This document shows, in pieces, positions 1-8,233 of a DNA stretch of 57,585 nucleotides (position 1 is the stretch's first letter; each line of letters opens with the position of its first letter). The position numbers and the translations under genes were made by a program. The stretch is from NCBI GenBank assembly GCA_014324045.1, contig JACOMY010000013.1, positions 1-57,585 on the forward strand, written 5' to 3'. The stretch is from Rhodospirillales bacterium. GTDB lineage: Bacteria; Pseudomonadota; Alphaproteobacteria; Kiloniellales; JACOMY01. A model generated the notes under the pieces. It made no database searches. It had not been told where the DNA came from and saw nothing but the letters and a program-made list of their open reading frames with translations.

Positions 1-1
1 C

Positions 2-238
2 GATCTCACCCGCTGCGCCGAGGATATTCTGCTCACCCGCGAAGCGCATTTCCCCGACAGCATCGCCGATCTCTACGATCTCAAGAATATGCCCGCCGAC
101 CTGCGCGCCGCGCATGACCGCAACGACGAAACCCTGGAGCGCATCTACATCGGCCGCCGCTTCCGCAACGACAGCGAACGCCTGGAAAAACTCTTCCAAC
201 TCTACACCAAAATGATCGAAAAGAAGGCAGTGCGATGA
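2..238 (+). CDS. MmeI-like (type IIL/IIG) DNA methyltransferase, C-terminal end only
   Basis: Partial: the gene enters from the left edge and 78 codons are visible before TGA. The tail reads SIADLYDLKNMPADLRAAHD and then FRNDSERLEKLFQLYTKM, which matches the conserved C-terminal pattern of large class I SAM-dependent DNA methyltransferases of the MmeI/YeeA group (LYDP..MP..LR.AH...D followed by F.SD.ER...LF..Y). Those proteins carry methyltransferase and target-recognition domains, and often a nuclease domain, on one chain. None of the catalytic part is in the window, so activity cannot be judged. The stop overlaps the start of the next ORF as ATGA. The family call is recognition by eye. Confidence 0.7.
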   Translation, partial: DLTRCAEDILLTREAHFPDSIADLYDLKNMPADLRAAHDRNDETLERIYIGRRFRNDSERLEKLFQLYTKMIEKKAVR

Positions 239-477
239 AGGCGACCGACAGACGCGGCGACGACGCCAAAGCGATTTCCCGGATCGCTAAACAGCACTTT
301 GGCAACTACAAGAAAATGTTTGCAGCCCACGGATGGGAATTGGAGGACGCGAGGAAGTGTATGCTCCAGGCTGGATCCCGGATCAAAGAGCGTTATGGCT
401 CCGTGGCCGAATTCGAGAAACATTTCGATAATAAAGCTAAAACTCTTCGACCTTTACACCTAGACGACCGAAAATGA
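235..477 (+). CDS. small hypothetical protein coupled to the methyltransferase
   Basis: Eighty residues, rich in Lys and Arg. The ATG overlaps the stop codon of the methyltransferase gene (ATGA), so translation is probably coupled. I recognise no domain. The N-terminal half (AISRIAKQHFGNYKKMFAAH) and the C-terminal half look helical, and no membrane segment or signal peptide is visible. The position suggests an accessory of the modification or restriction gene, but that is inference from the overlap alone. It could also be a chance ORF in the 3' trailer. Confidence 0.45.
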   Translation: MKATDRRGDDAKAISRIAKQHFGNYKKMFAAHGWELEDARKCMLQAGSRIKERYGSVAEFEKHFDNKAKTLRPLHLDDRK

Positions 478-510
478 GACCATCGGCGCCGCGCCTCCCC
501 GCCGTCCGGG

Positions 511-1266
511 CTAAAAGGCGGCCGCATAGTCCTGCAGAAAGCCGAGACCGGTAAGGAAGAGGGCGAAGAACAGGATCTGCTTGAAGCGGGCTTCGGGAAT
601 GTGCCGGCGCAGCGCGCGGCCGGCCAACATGCCGGCCAGCGCCGGCAGCACGCAGAGGGCCGACAGCAGGGCCAGCTCCCGGTTGAGAAAGCCGCTGCCG
701 CCTAGCGAGACCGCAAGCCCCAGAGTCGACAGCGTGAACAGCAGGCCCATGGCCTGGATCAGCGCATCCTTGTTCAGTCCGGCGGACTGTAGATAGAAGA
801 TCCCCGGCACCACGAAAGATCCGGTCATTCCGGTCAGCATGCCGTTGGCCAGGCCGGCCAAGAGACCGAGCCAGAGCCGGCGCGCCGCCGTAAGCGTGAC
901 CTGCGGTACCAGGCGGAACAGGCCAAAAACGCTGTAGGCGATCAGCACGGCACCCAGGGTTGCCGTCAAGGCCGGAAGATTGCCGTCCTTCAGCAGCGAA
1001 GCGCCCAAGGGAATGCAGAGGGTTGCGGGGAGCAGCAGCGGCCAGATCCTGGCAAGGACCGCGCGGATCTGTCCGCCGGAGCAGGCTTGCCAGAGGTTGG
1101 CGATCAAGGAGGGGAACAGCAGCAGGGCCATCCCCGCCGGAAGACCCAGGAAGGCCGTCGTCATCGCCAGCGAGACCGTCGGCAGGCCCAGCCCCACGAT
1201 GCCCTTGACAAAGCCTGCCAGAGCGAAGATTGCCGCCAAGAGCCCAAGGATCTCGGCACTCCACAC
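511..1266 (-). CDS. TauE/SafE-family membrane permease
   Basis: 251 residues, almost entirely hydrophobic, with about eight predicted membrane segments. It has the two-half arrangement typical of the family, each half beginning with a Gly-rich turn (GFVKGIVGLGLP near residue 20 and GLANGMLTGMTGSF near residue 140). Family members export or import sulfite, sulfonates or other small organic anions, and the substrate cannot be read from the sequence. The start is GTG at 1264-1266, only 6 bases after the aroC stop, so this is probably the last gene of a fabI-aroC-permease operon. Confidence 0.85.
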   Translation of the reverse strand: MWSAEILGLLAAIFALAGFVKGIVGLGLPTVSLAMTTAFLGLPAGMALLLFPSLIANLWQACSGGQIRAVLARIWPLLLPATLCIPLGASLLKDGNLPALTATLGAVLIAYSVFGLFRLVPQVTLTAARRLWLGLLAGLANGMLTGMTGSFVVPGIFYLQSAGLNKDALIQAMGLLFTLSTLGLAVSLGGSGFLNRELALLSALCVLPALAGMLAGRALRRHIPEARFKQILFFALFLTGLGFLQDYAAAF

Positions 1267-1272
1267 GCGGGG

Positions 1273-2361
1273 CTATCCGATCTGTCCGCGATGGCGCAGC
1301 AGGTGGTCGGCGAGGACCAGCGCCATCATGGCCTCGCCCACCGGGACCGCCCGGATACCGACGCAGGGGTCGTGACGGCCGCCGGTTACGATCTCCGTCT
1401 CCTCCATGGCGGTCGTCACCGTGCGTCTGGGGATGAGGATGGAAGAGGTGGGCTTGACGGCAAAACGTACCACGATGTCCTGACCGGTGGAGAGCCCGCC
1501 CAGGACACCGCCCGCATGGTTCGAGAGAAAGCGCGGCTTGCCGTCGTCGCCGGCGCGCATCTCGTCGGCATTCCGCTCGCCGGTCAGGGTTGCAGCCGCG
1601 AAACCGGCGCCGATTTCCACACCCTTGACCGCGTTGATCGACATCATGGCCTTGGCCAGATCGGCATCCAGCTTGTCGTAGAGCGGTTCACCCAGGCCCG
1701 CCGGCAGGCCCTCGGCCACCACCTCGACGATTGCGCCGGCCGAACTGCCGGCCTTGCGCAGTCCGTCCAGATAGTCCGCCCAGAGCGCCGCCGCCTGAGG
1801 ATCGGGGCAGAAGAAAGGGTTCCGGCCGACCTGCTCCCAATCCCAGTGCTCGCACGCGGCGGCATGCGGACCCATCTGCACCAGGGCGCCGCGGATCCGG
1901 ACCCTGCCGGAACCGAGGACATGGCCGAGGGTCGCGCGGGCGACCGCGCCCGCGGCCACCCGCGCCGCCGTCTCGCGCGCGCTGGAACGGCCGCCGCCGC
2001 GGTAATCGCGCGTTCCGTACTTGGCCCAATAGGTGTAGTCGGCATGGCCGGGGCGAAACTTGCCGGCGATGTCGCCGTAGTCCTTGCTGCGCTGATCCCG
2101 GTTGCGGATGGCCAGCTGGATCGGCGTGCCGGTGGTCTTGCCCTCGAAGACGCCGGACAGGATCTCTACCCGGTCGGGTTCGCGGCGCTGCGTCGTGTAG
2201 CGGCTTTGGCCCGGCCGGCGGCGATCCAGGTAAGGCTGGATTGTGGCCTCGGACAGCGCGATCAGCGGCGGCACGCCATCGATCACGCAACCCAAGGCCG
2301 GCCCGTGGCTTTCGCCCCAGGTGGTGAAACGAAAGGCCTCGCCGAAGCTGTTCCCCGCCAT
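1273..2361 (-). CDS. aroC: chorismate synthase
   Basis: 362 residues. It converts 5-enolpyruvylshikimate-3-phosphate to chorismate, the last step of the shikimate pathway, using reduced FMN. The N-terminal signature [19 protein letters not shown], the [12 protein letters not shown] region near residues 40-55 and the C-terminal motif RTVTTAMEE are all present. The frame runs open to 2961, but ATG at 2359-2361 gives the family N-terminus, 11 bases after the fabI stop. The fabI-aroC order and tight spacing indicate one transcript, with the TauE-like permease following 6 bases later. Confidence 0.96.
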   Translation of the reverse strand: MAGNSFGEAFRFTTWGESHGPALGCVIDGVPPLIALSEATIQPYLDRRRPGQSRYTTQRREPDRVEILSGVFEGKTTGTPIQLAIRNRDQRSKDYGDIAGKFRPGHADYTYWAKYGTRDYRGGGRSSARETAARVAAGAVARATLGHVLGSGRVRIRGALVQMGPHAAACEHWDWEQVGRNPFFCPDPQAAALWADYLDGLRKAGSSAGAIVEVVAEGLPAGLGEPLYDKLDADLAKAMMSINAVKGVEIGAGFAAATLTGERNADEMRAGDDGKPRFLSNHAGGVLGGLSTGQDIVVRFAVKPTSSILIPRRTVTTAMEETEIVTGGRHDPCVGIRAVPVGEAMMALVLADHLLRHRGQIG

Positions 2362-2372
2362 GGCGTCCGGCT

Positions 2373-3239
2373 CTAACTGCCCTGCGGCTTGAACTCGTTC
2401 AGCAGCCGGGCGAGCTCCCTGGCCCGATCCACCGCCATCATGCCGACCACGTGATAGCCGCCGTCGACGTGATGCACTTCGCCGGTAACGCCGTCGGAGA
2501 GCCCGGACAGTAGATAGAGGCCGGCGCCGCCGATGTCCTTCAGGCTCACGTTCTTGCGCAAGGGCGCATTCAACTCGTTCCACTTCAGGATATGGCGGAA
2601 GTCGCCGATGCCGCTGGCGGCCAGAGTCTTCACCGGCCCGGCCGAAAGCGCATTGACGCGGATGTTCCGGTCGCCCAGGTCGGCCGCCAGATAGCGCACC
2701 GAGGCCTCCAGCGCTGCCTTGGCGACGCCCATGACGTTGTAGTGCGGCATCACCCGCTCGGCGCCGTAATAGGTGAGGGTGAGGATGCTGCCGCCCCCGG
2801 TCATCATCGGCACCGCACGCTGCGCCACCGCGGTCAGGGAGTAGCAGGAGATGTCGAGCGCCAGAGAGAAGCTGTCCCGGCTGGTCTGCAGATATTTGTC
2901 TTTCAAATCGTCCTTGTCGGCGAAGGCGATGGCGTGAACCAGGAAATCCAGCCGGTCCCAATGCCTTGAAAGCTCCCCGAAGGCCGCATCGATGGCCTCG
3001 TCGCTGGCGACGTCGCAGTCGATGACCAGCTCCGAGCCCAGCTGGGCCGCCAGCGGCCGGACCCGGCGCTCCAGCGGCTCGCCCAGGAAGGTGAAGGCCA
3101 GTTCCGCACCCTGTGCTGCAGCGGCCGAGGCAATGCCCCAGGCGATCGAGCGGTCGTTGGCGACCCCCATGACCAGACCGCGTTTGCCCGCCAAGAGGGA
3201 CCCAGTTGCTGTTGTCGAGCCGGCGTCTGCCTGGTGCAT
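2373..3239 (-). CDS. fabI: enoyl-[acyl-carrier-protein] reductase (NADH)
   Basis: 288 residues, an SDR-fold enzyme that reduces trans-2-enoyl-ACP in the last step of each fatty-acid elongation round. The nucleotide-binding region [17 protein letters not shown] lies at residues 21-37. The catalytic Tyr-x6-Lys is Y167 and K174 in HYNVMGVAK, preceded by the TYYGAERV stretch characteristic of FabI. An extra N-terminal segment of about 12 residues before [11 protein letters not shown] is longer than usual, so a later start is possible but no better Met is present. It is the first gene of the fabI-aroC-permease operon. The neighbouring ATPase gene at 3422 separates it from pdxH. Confidence 0.95.
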   Translation of the reverse strand: MHQADAGSTTATGSLLAGKRGLVMGVANDRSIAWGIASAAAAQGAELAFTFLGEPLERRVRPLAAQLGSELVIDCDVASDEAIDAAFGELSRHWDRLDFLVHAIAFADKDDLKDKYLQTSRDSFSLALDISCYSLTAVAQRAVPMMTGGGSILTLTYYGAERVMPHYNVMGVAKAALEASVRYLAADLGDRNIRVNALSAGPVKTLAASGIGDFRHILKWNELNAPLRKNVSLKDIGGAGLYLLSGLSDGVTGEVHHVDGGYHVVGMMAVDRARELARLLNEFKPQGS

Positions 3240-3421
3240 CTTACTCTCGCTTGCTGTCGTCTGCCGCGGCGCGCATCGCCAGGGGATCCTCCAGGGAGAT
3301 CGCCCAGGGGGGCGACTAGGGGGCCTTGGCCCGGTAAACGCCGCATCCTACAGCAAAGCCTTGCCCCTGCAAGCCGGACCGTGGCCGGAAATTCTGCGTC
3401 TTGTGCCCCGCCGGCCGGAGG
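3240..3421. other. intergenic spacer downstream of the ATPase gene and upstream of fabI
   Basis: 182 bases. The fabI promoter should lie here, but I cannot point to convincing -35/-10 boxes. GC content drops sharply at about 3420, where the inserted ATPase gene begins. Confidence 0.4.
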
Positions 3422-6058
3422 CTATTTGATTGTTTTCTGTCTCTCTTGGATTCGCGAAACCCAATCCTCCAACTTCTTTATCTCTTGTTCAATATCGTTC
3501 GGTGTGAGGGGCTGTGGGTCTAACTCTTCGGGCTGGTTATGCAGGAACGGCGACAAATGACGATAAGCTTCCCGCATGGTAGTACAGTCGTTCTTCTCTA
3601 TAACGGTCAGCTTGACTAAACCATTGGTTTTTACCTTTCGATCCAGTCGCCTGATAACGGGCGAAACAATGTCTTCGACGGCACGCTCCCAAGCTTTTCG
3701 CAAGTCTTGTGCGAACTGTCTTACCGCTTGGTCCCATTTCGTCTGATCGCCGCGTTCGTGGTCAATTTTTACATTTTTCAAGTGCTGGCGCATGCGCTCA
3801 ACCGCATTTTCGACCGGCTCTTCCTTCATGGGACGTTCATTGTGACAGAACCCGGGCGCGTCGGACCCACGACTAACAAGGCGATAGCCAATGGGGATCT
3901 TTGCTTGTTCTTCCGTGGCACGCGATGCTTCCTCAATAAGCACAACAAAGGCAATGTCATGCGTGAAAACAACCACTTGCCTTTCCAGACTCTCTCTGGC
4001 CAAGCGCTTGGCCACTTTTTCGCGATGAAAATGGTCGAACGAGGAGACCGGATCGTCGAACACGATGGCGGAGGCCGCCCCGGCCGTTGCGAGTTCGGCC
4101 AGAAAGGCGGCGAGCGCCACGCAGCGGTGCTCTCCTTCGCTCAACACCTTCCCAACGGGCGCATCGGATTTACTCTTAAGCCTAACATGAAAAAACGTAA
4201 CGCCAGCCGCGCTCTTGGCTTGTTCCAGTCGTACTTCTAGTCTTTCTGCGCCGAGATCGGCTATCTCCTCGGCAAATTTCTGCTTCAACCGATCGGTGAC
4301 AAGACTTTTGGCCAGATCTTTACTGAAAGCCGTAATTCGGTTGGTGGCCGTAGTTTTCTGTGCCTTTTCAAGTTTGGCGATTTCCTTTAGTCTCATGATT
4401 TGAGCAAGAACATCGTCTTTCACACCGTCCAGCCACTTCCGTGCTTCTAGCTCGTTGCGTCGCGCGATCATGGATTGCCTCTCAGGCGAGTCCGCCTTAG
4501 CGGTGAGTCCAGAAATTCGCTTCGATAGCCGATGCAGAACCTCATCGATTTCTTCTGGTTTCAGCATTTCAGCTTTTGGCCAATCACATTCAGGCTCGCT
4601 CTCGTGCTTCTTCAAAATAGATCGAAGGCGCCATGCATTCACGATAGCTACCTTGCGAAGCCGTTCGGCGACGGCTTCCTCTCCGAGGCGATCGCGAACA
4701 AGGGCCACAACCCGCTCGATCTCAGCGGTTGAAAGCTGCTGCTCGCACATTTGACGGAGCTTCTCAGTGTATGCCTCTTTCGCTGCTTTTTCCCGCTTCC
4801 CGGTCTCGTCATGAACAAAATTCTCGAAGCTCTTCAAGCGCTCGGACGCCTCCGGTGTCAGCTTTTGATGGCAGAGAACGCATCGCGCCTCGTCATCGGT
4901 GACGGGAAAATCTTGCCCTCGATAGGCTGCCGCTTCGGAGTAACTGCGCGCGGCCTCCCAAAGCTTGCGCCAAGTCTCCGAACCGACTTCTGGTAGAGGT
5001 TCCCGGGAGAAAAGTTTGGTGGACGCTAGACTGGCGGCTTCTTTCGCAACCTTGAGCGTTGATTTTAGATCGATAAGCTCCCGTATCTGCTGATCCTCTG
5101 TCGCCGCTTGAACTGCTTTCACCTTGGCTACGAACGCTTCAATCTCGGACTTGATGGCTTGCAGGCCTTGAACGGCCTTTACCGGGTCTGTCGCGAGATC
5201 GCTTGCCAAAGAGCGGAGTTCCACTGCTTCTGCCTCGTCGAGCCCGGCTAGCTCCTCGACCGTCTGCGGCTTTGTGGTGGCGGAGATTTCCGACAGCAAC
5301 TTACCGGCTTCGGTGTCCCGCGCACACTTAGGATCTTCGAGCACCGCAGGAGTTTGGTTCTCCAGGGTGCCGATTTCGCCTGTCAGCTTTTCCTTCAGAG
5401 TCTGGCAGGCTTTGGCGAGCTCCTCCAGGATCTTCAGCGGCGCGGGCGTGTATGCCAGATCGTTCTTTTTATCCACATGGACGTTTGCGGTTTGGCTATC
5501 GAAAACGCTGACTGCGGTAAGTTCGGGATCCCTTGCGGTTCCCTCTTGCCATGAGAACCTCCGGGACTGACCCCCAACGCGAAAAACAATGTCGGCCTGT
5601 GGCGTTCCACTGCCGCCGTCGTAGACATTCGGCAGGATCGCACTGCCGCCGGACGGAAGCCTGGCACGACAGGCTTGCTTCAGCACGCGCGCGTAGCCCG
5701 ATTTTCCCGCTCCGTTATCCCCATAGACGACGGTCAGGCCGATCTTTTCGAAGGAAAGCACCTGCCCCTCTTTTAGGGCGTTCACATGCTCTAGCTTTTC
5801 CAGCCTTTTCAGCGTGACCTGAGCATTCGATGCCGCAGGATCGCGAATATGATCCGCCGTCACCGGCTCGGCGCTTGTTTCGCCCTTGCAGACAGGGAGA
5901 AGCTCGTCAAGGTCGCTGTCGGACAGGCTTTCCGACCGGTAAAGCCGCCGAAGCGCATCTTGTTGCCAATCGGGCAGAGGCAGAGATCTTGACCAAGACA
6001 CTATATCGGCCAGGGCTTTCGCTTCGGCGCCAGTTTCCTTTACGAGTGCTTCGTCCAT
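3422..6058 (-). CDS. AAA_13/RloC-like ATPase with zinc-hook-type CxxC (putative defence protein)
   Basis: 878 residues from ATG 6056-6058, which has GAGAGG nine bases upstream. A TTG at 6142 would add 28 residues but has no well-placed ribosome site. Walker A GDNGAGKS is at residues 113-120. Long charged helical stretches flank a CVLC pair at about 393-396, placed like the zinc hook of RloC or Rad50. An ABC-type signature (VLSEGEHR) and Walker B (SAIVFDDPVSSFDH) follow in the C-terminal third. The C-terminus has RKAWE and FLHN, reminiscent of the R-x3-E and H-N elements of PrrC/RloC anticodon nucleases, although the spacing is longer than in PrrC. GC is visibly lower than in fabI or pdxH, suggesting transfer. 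A DNA-repair SMC-like ATPase is the alternative. Confidence 0.75.
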   Translation of the reverse strand: MDEALVKETGAEAKALADIVSWSRSLPLPDWQQDALRRLYRSESLSDSDLDELLPVCKGETSAEPVTADHIRDPAASNAQVTLKRLEKLEHVNALKEGQVLSFEKIGLTVVYGDNGAGKSGYARVLKQACRARLPSGGSAILPNVYDGGSGTPQADIVFRVGGQSRRFSWQEGTARDPELTAVSVFDSQTANVHVDKKNDLAYTPAPLKILEELAKACQTLKEKLTGEIGTLENQTPAVLEDPKCARDTEAGKLLSEISATTKPQTVEELAGLDEAEAVELRSLASDLATDPVKAVQGLQAIKSEIEAFVAKVKAVQAATEDQQIRELIDLKSTLKVAKEAASLASTKLFSREPLPEVGSETWRKLWEAARSYSEAAAYRGQDFPVTDDEARCVLCHQKLTPEASERLKSFENFVHDETGKREKAAKEAYTEKLRQMCEQQLSTAEIERVVALVRDRLGEEAVAERLRKVAIVNAWRLRSILKKHESEPECDWPKAEMLKPEEIDEVLHRLSKRISGLTAKADSPERQSMIARRNELEARKWLDGVKDDVLAQIMRLKEIAKLEKAQKTTATNRITAFSKDLAKSLVTDRLKQKFAEEIADLGAERLEVRLEQAKSAAGVTFFHVRLKSKSDAPVGKVLSEGEHRCVALAAFLAELATAGAASAIVFDDPVSSFDHFHREKVAKRLARESLERQVVVFTHDIAFVVLIEEASRATEEQAKIPIGYRLVSRGSDAPGFCHNERPMKEEPVENAVERMRQHLKNVKIDHERGDQTKWDQAVRQFAQDLRKAWERAVEDIVSPVIRRLDRKVKTNGLVKLTVIEKNDCTTMREAYRHLSPFLHNQPEELDPQPLTPNDIEQEIKKLEDWVSRIQERQKTIK

Positions 6059-6372
6059 CGTGCAAAACCTCTCGATCGACTTGCTTTCGTCGCTCTTTCT
6101 TATTCCGGGCTCATTCCAGCTGTTCAGCACGTCTTGCGCCAAAGCCTCGATATGCGCTGCCTTCCTCTAGGCCTAACGCCCTGATGTTTATTCCAGACTT
6201 GGCGGAAACTCGCATCTAAAGATGTGGCCATCTGGGAAATGCGGGCTGAGAAGATCGGACGGGGCCGGTTTGCAGCCCAAGCGGTCCCGGACAGCGGTCT
6301 TGGATAGTGGCCCCGGATAAGGGGGCGCCCCAGATAAAGCGGCATGCGACGAGCGGCGGGAGCGGTGGGATC

Positions 6373-6987
6373 ATGGCGACACTCGACGGGAAAACACATC
6401 CTTTTCAACTCTTCGACCGCTGGATGGCGGAGGCCAGGGAGAGCGAACCCAACGACCCCAACGCCATGGCGCTCGCGACCGTGGGGCCGGATGGCATGCC
6501 GTCGTTGCGCATGGTTCTCCTGAAAGGCGCCGATGAGCGCGGCTTCGTCTTCTACAGCAATTACCAAAGCCGCAAGGGCGGCGAACTCTTGGCACATCCC
6601 AAGGCGGCGCTCTTGTTCCATTGGAAAAGTCTGCGCCGCCAGATCCGCATCGAGGGCCCGGTCGAGCGCGTCGGCGATGCGGAGGCCGATGCCTACTTCG
6701 ACAGCCGGCCGCGCCAAAGCCGGATCGGCGCCTGGGCCAGCCGGCAGTCGCGTCCCCTGGAAGGACGGCTGGACCTGGAGAAGCGGGTGGCTCTCTATGC
6801 CGCCAGGTATGCCGCCGGCAGAGTTCCCAGACCGCCCTATTGGTCGGGCTTTCGGGTGCTCCCCACTGCCTTCGAGTTCTGGCGCGACGGGGCCTTCCGT
6901 CTGCACGACCGTTTCCGCTACCGGCCGGAGGAAGGCTCCGAAGGCGGGGCTGCCGGCCGATGGTGCAGCCAACGTCTCTATCCTTGA
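6373..6987 (+). CDS. pdxH: pyridoxamine/pyridoxine 5'-phosphate oxidase
   Basis: 204 residues. An FMN-dependent oxidase that makes pyridoxal 5'-phosphate from PNP or PMP. Visible family features are [22 protein letters not shown], the [16 protein letters not shown]-binding loop, the [10 protein letters not shown] strand, the [16 protein letters not shown] phosphate and substrate region, and a C-terminal WxxQRLYP-type end (here WCSQRLYP). I place the start at ATG 6373, after a GGGAGCGGTGGGA purine tract. An upstream in-frame GTG at 6307 would add 22 residues without family similarity. It diverges from the ATPase gene. Confidence 0.94.
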   Translation: MATLDGKTHPFQLFDRWMAEARESEPNDPNAMALATVGPDGMPSLRMVLLKGADERGFVFYSNYQSRKGGELLAHPKAALLFHWKSLRRQIRIEGPVERVGDAEADAYFDSRPRQSRIGAWASRQSRPLEGRLDLEKRVALYAARYAAGRVPRPPYWSGFRVLPTAFEFWRDGAFRLHDRFRYRPEEGSEGGAAGRWCSQRLYP

Positions 6988-7125
6988 GGCTTGCACCGGC
7001 ACCGGAAAAGCCTTCACCCTGTAACCAAATCCGGCCGGTCCTCCCAGTTTACCGTTCCAGTCTAACCCACAGTCTGGAGGCCGGTGTGAGGGGGCAAAAT
7101 TAGTCAAGGCAAACAGGGGAGCGGG

Positions 7126-7776
7126 CTGTCTGCGCAGAGCCTCTATCCGGACTACAGTCTGAGCGAGCGGCGGGCCGATTGCGCGATCCACGTCCTGGGC
7201 GTCGGCGGCGGCCTTGTCGCCGTTCCCCTGCTGTTTATTGCGGCCGATCCCTGGAGCGATCCGGCGAAGTCGGCCGCTTGTCTGCTTTACGCCTTCGGCT
7301 TGCTGTGGATGTTCGGCATTTCCGCGGCCTACAACCTCTCCGTCGCCTTTCGCTACAAGGGGCTGCTCAGGCGCCTGGACCGTGCCGGCATCTTCGTGAT
7401 GATTGCAGGAAGCTACAGCCCCTTCGTCCTGGTCACGATCGGCGGTTGGCTGGGAACCGCGGTCTTCCTGGCGGTTTGGTGCCTGGCTGCAGTGGGCCTT
7501 TACAGTGCGCTGTGCCATCCGCGCCGGGGCGAGGGCCTTGCCTTGGCGCTCTATCTGGGCATGGGGTGGAGCCTGCTGACCTTCATCGGCCGCCTGGCCG
7601 ACTCCGTCTCGACCGCCACACTGGCGTTGCTGATCGCGGGCGGCGTCCTCTTCACCGCCGGGACCGGCTTTTATCTGGCCGGAAAGCTGCCTTTTCACAA
7701 TGCGATCTGGCATGCCTTTGTGCTGGCCGCCGCCGGCTGCCACTACGTGGCCATCTACCTGACCTTGCGGGCGTAA
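7126..7776 (+). CDS. haemolysin III / YqfA-like (PAQR-type) membrane protein, non-standard start
   Basis: Seven-helix membrane protein of the HlyIII family. The sequence YSLSERRADCAIHVLGVGGG near the N-terminus and HNAIWHAFVLAAAGCHYVAI at the C-terminus carry the conserved His residues of PAQR-type proteins. The open frame runs from a TGA at 7087 to TAA at 7774-7776, with family similarity beginning at about 7140. No ATG, GTG or TTG lies in frame before TTG 7300, which would remove the first helix. I provisionally use CTG 7126, preceded by GGGGAG. ATT 7099 after GAGGGGG is the other option. Cellular role unknown. Confidence 0.75.
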   Translation: MSAQSLYPDYSLSERRADCAIHVLGVGGGLVAVPLLFIAADPWSDPAKSAACLLYAFGLLWMFGISAAYNLSVAFRYKGLLRRLDRAGIFVMIAGSYSPFVLVTIGGWLGTAVFLAVWCLAAVGLYSALCHPRRGEGLALALYLGMGWSLLTFIGRLADSVSTATLALLIAGGVLFTAGTGFYLAGKLPFHNAIWHAFVLAAAGCHYVAIYLTLRA

Positions 7777-7817
7777 CGGCTACCCGGCCGTCCCCAAGCG
7801 GTGCCGCCCTAGCTTAG

Positions 7818-8188
7818 CCTTGCCAAGGGGGACTCCTCTGCCTCCTGCACGGCGCGCCCAAAATCGCCGTGCTGCGGCGCGGCTGTTCCTACCGGCAAGG
7901 CTTGGAGGCCCTGCTGGGGGCACGGGGGATAACGCAGGTTTGCTGCCTGGGGTTCGACAGCCTGGAGACGATCTATACCGCTGTGGCCGCCGGACTGGCA
8001 TGCCCGCTCTTGCCGCGCGTCCCTGTCGGGCCGCTGGCCCGGCAGGGACGGCACTGCATGCGCTGCCCGAGGCTGCGGGCTGGGCCGAGACCCTGTCGAT
8101 CCGGCACCGCGAGCAAGGTCTGTCCAGCGCCCATCGCAATTTTCTTGTCTTGTTGCAGGCAAGCGAAGGTCCGCACTGGGCGGCGTGA
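7818..8188 (+). pseudogene. decayed LysR-family regulator, effector-binding domain remnant
   Basis: Two frames read as consecutive pieces of a LysR substrate-binding domain. From 7818 one frame gives KIAVLRRGCSYRQGLEALL and then DSLETIYTAVAAGLACPLLPR, which match the GCSYR..LE.LL...G and VAAG.G..LLPR blocks. At about 8045 the similarity moves to another frame, reading HALPEAAGWAETLSIRHRE and ending SSAHRNFLVLLQAS. The HTH half and the first ligand-binding subdomain are absent. A 5' deletion plus a frameshift make it non-functional. The remnant lies just downstream of the haemolysin-III gene on the same strand and faces uvrA tail to tail. Confidence 0.7.
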
Positions 8189-8233
8189 TCCGATCCGTTC
8201 GGAAGCCGCCGCCGCGCCGGCCCGATCCACCGG

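Noticed and set aside
437..1264. 275-residue minus-strand ORF over the TauE/SafE gene
   Set aside because: It overlaps the clearly better permease frame and is Gly/Arg/Pro-rich; a GC-driven shadow.
1087..2376. 429-residue plus-strand ORF antisense to aroC
   Set aside because: Composition is His/Gly/Arg/Asp-rich without any domain; antisense shadow of chorismate synthase.
6124..7743. 539-residue minus-strand ORF over pdxH and the haemolysin-III-like gene
   Set aside because: Overlaps two recognisable plus-strand genes and has no family signature; long antisense ORFs are expected at this GC.
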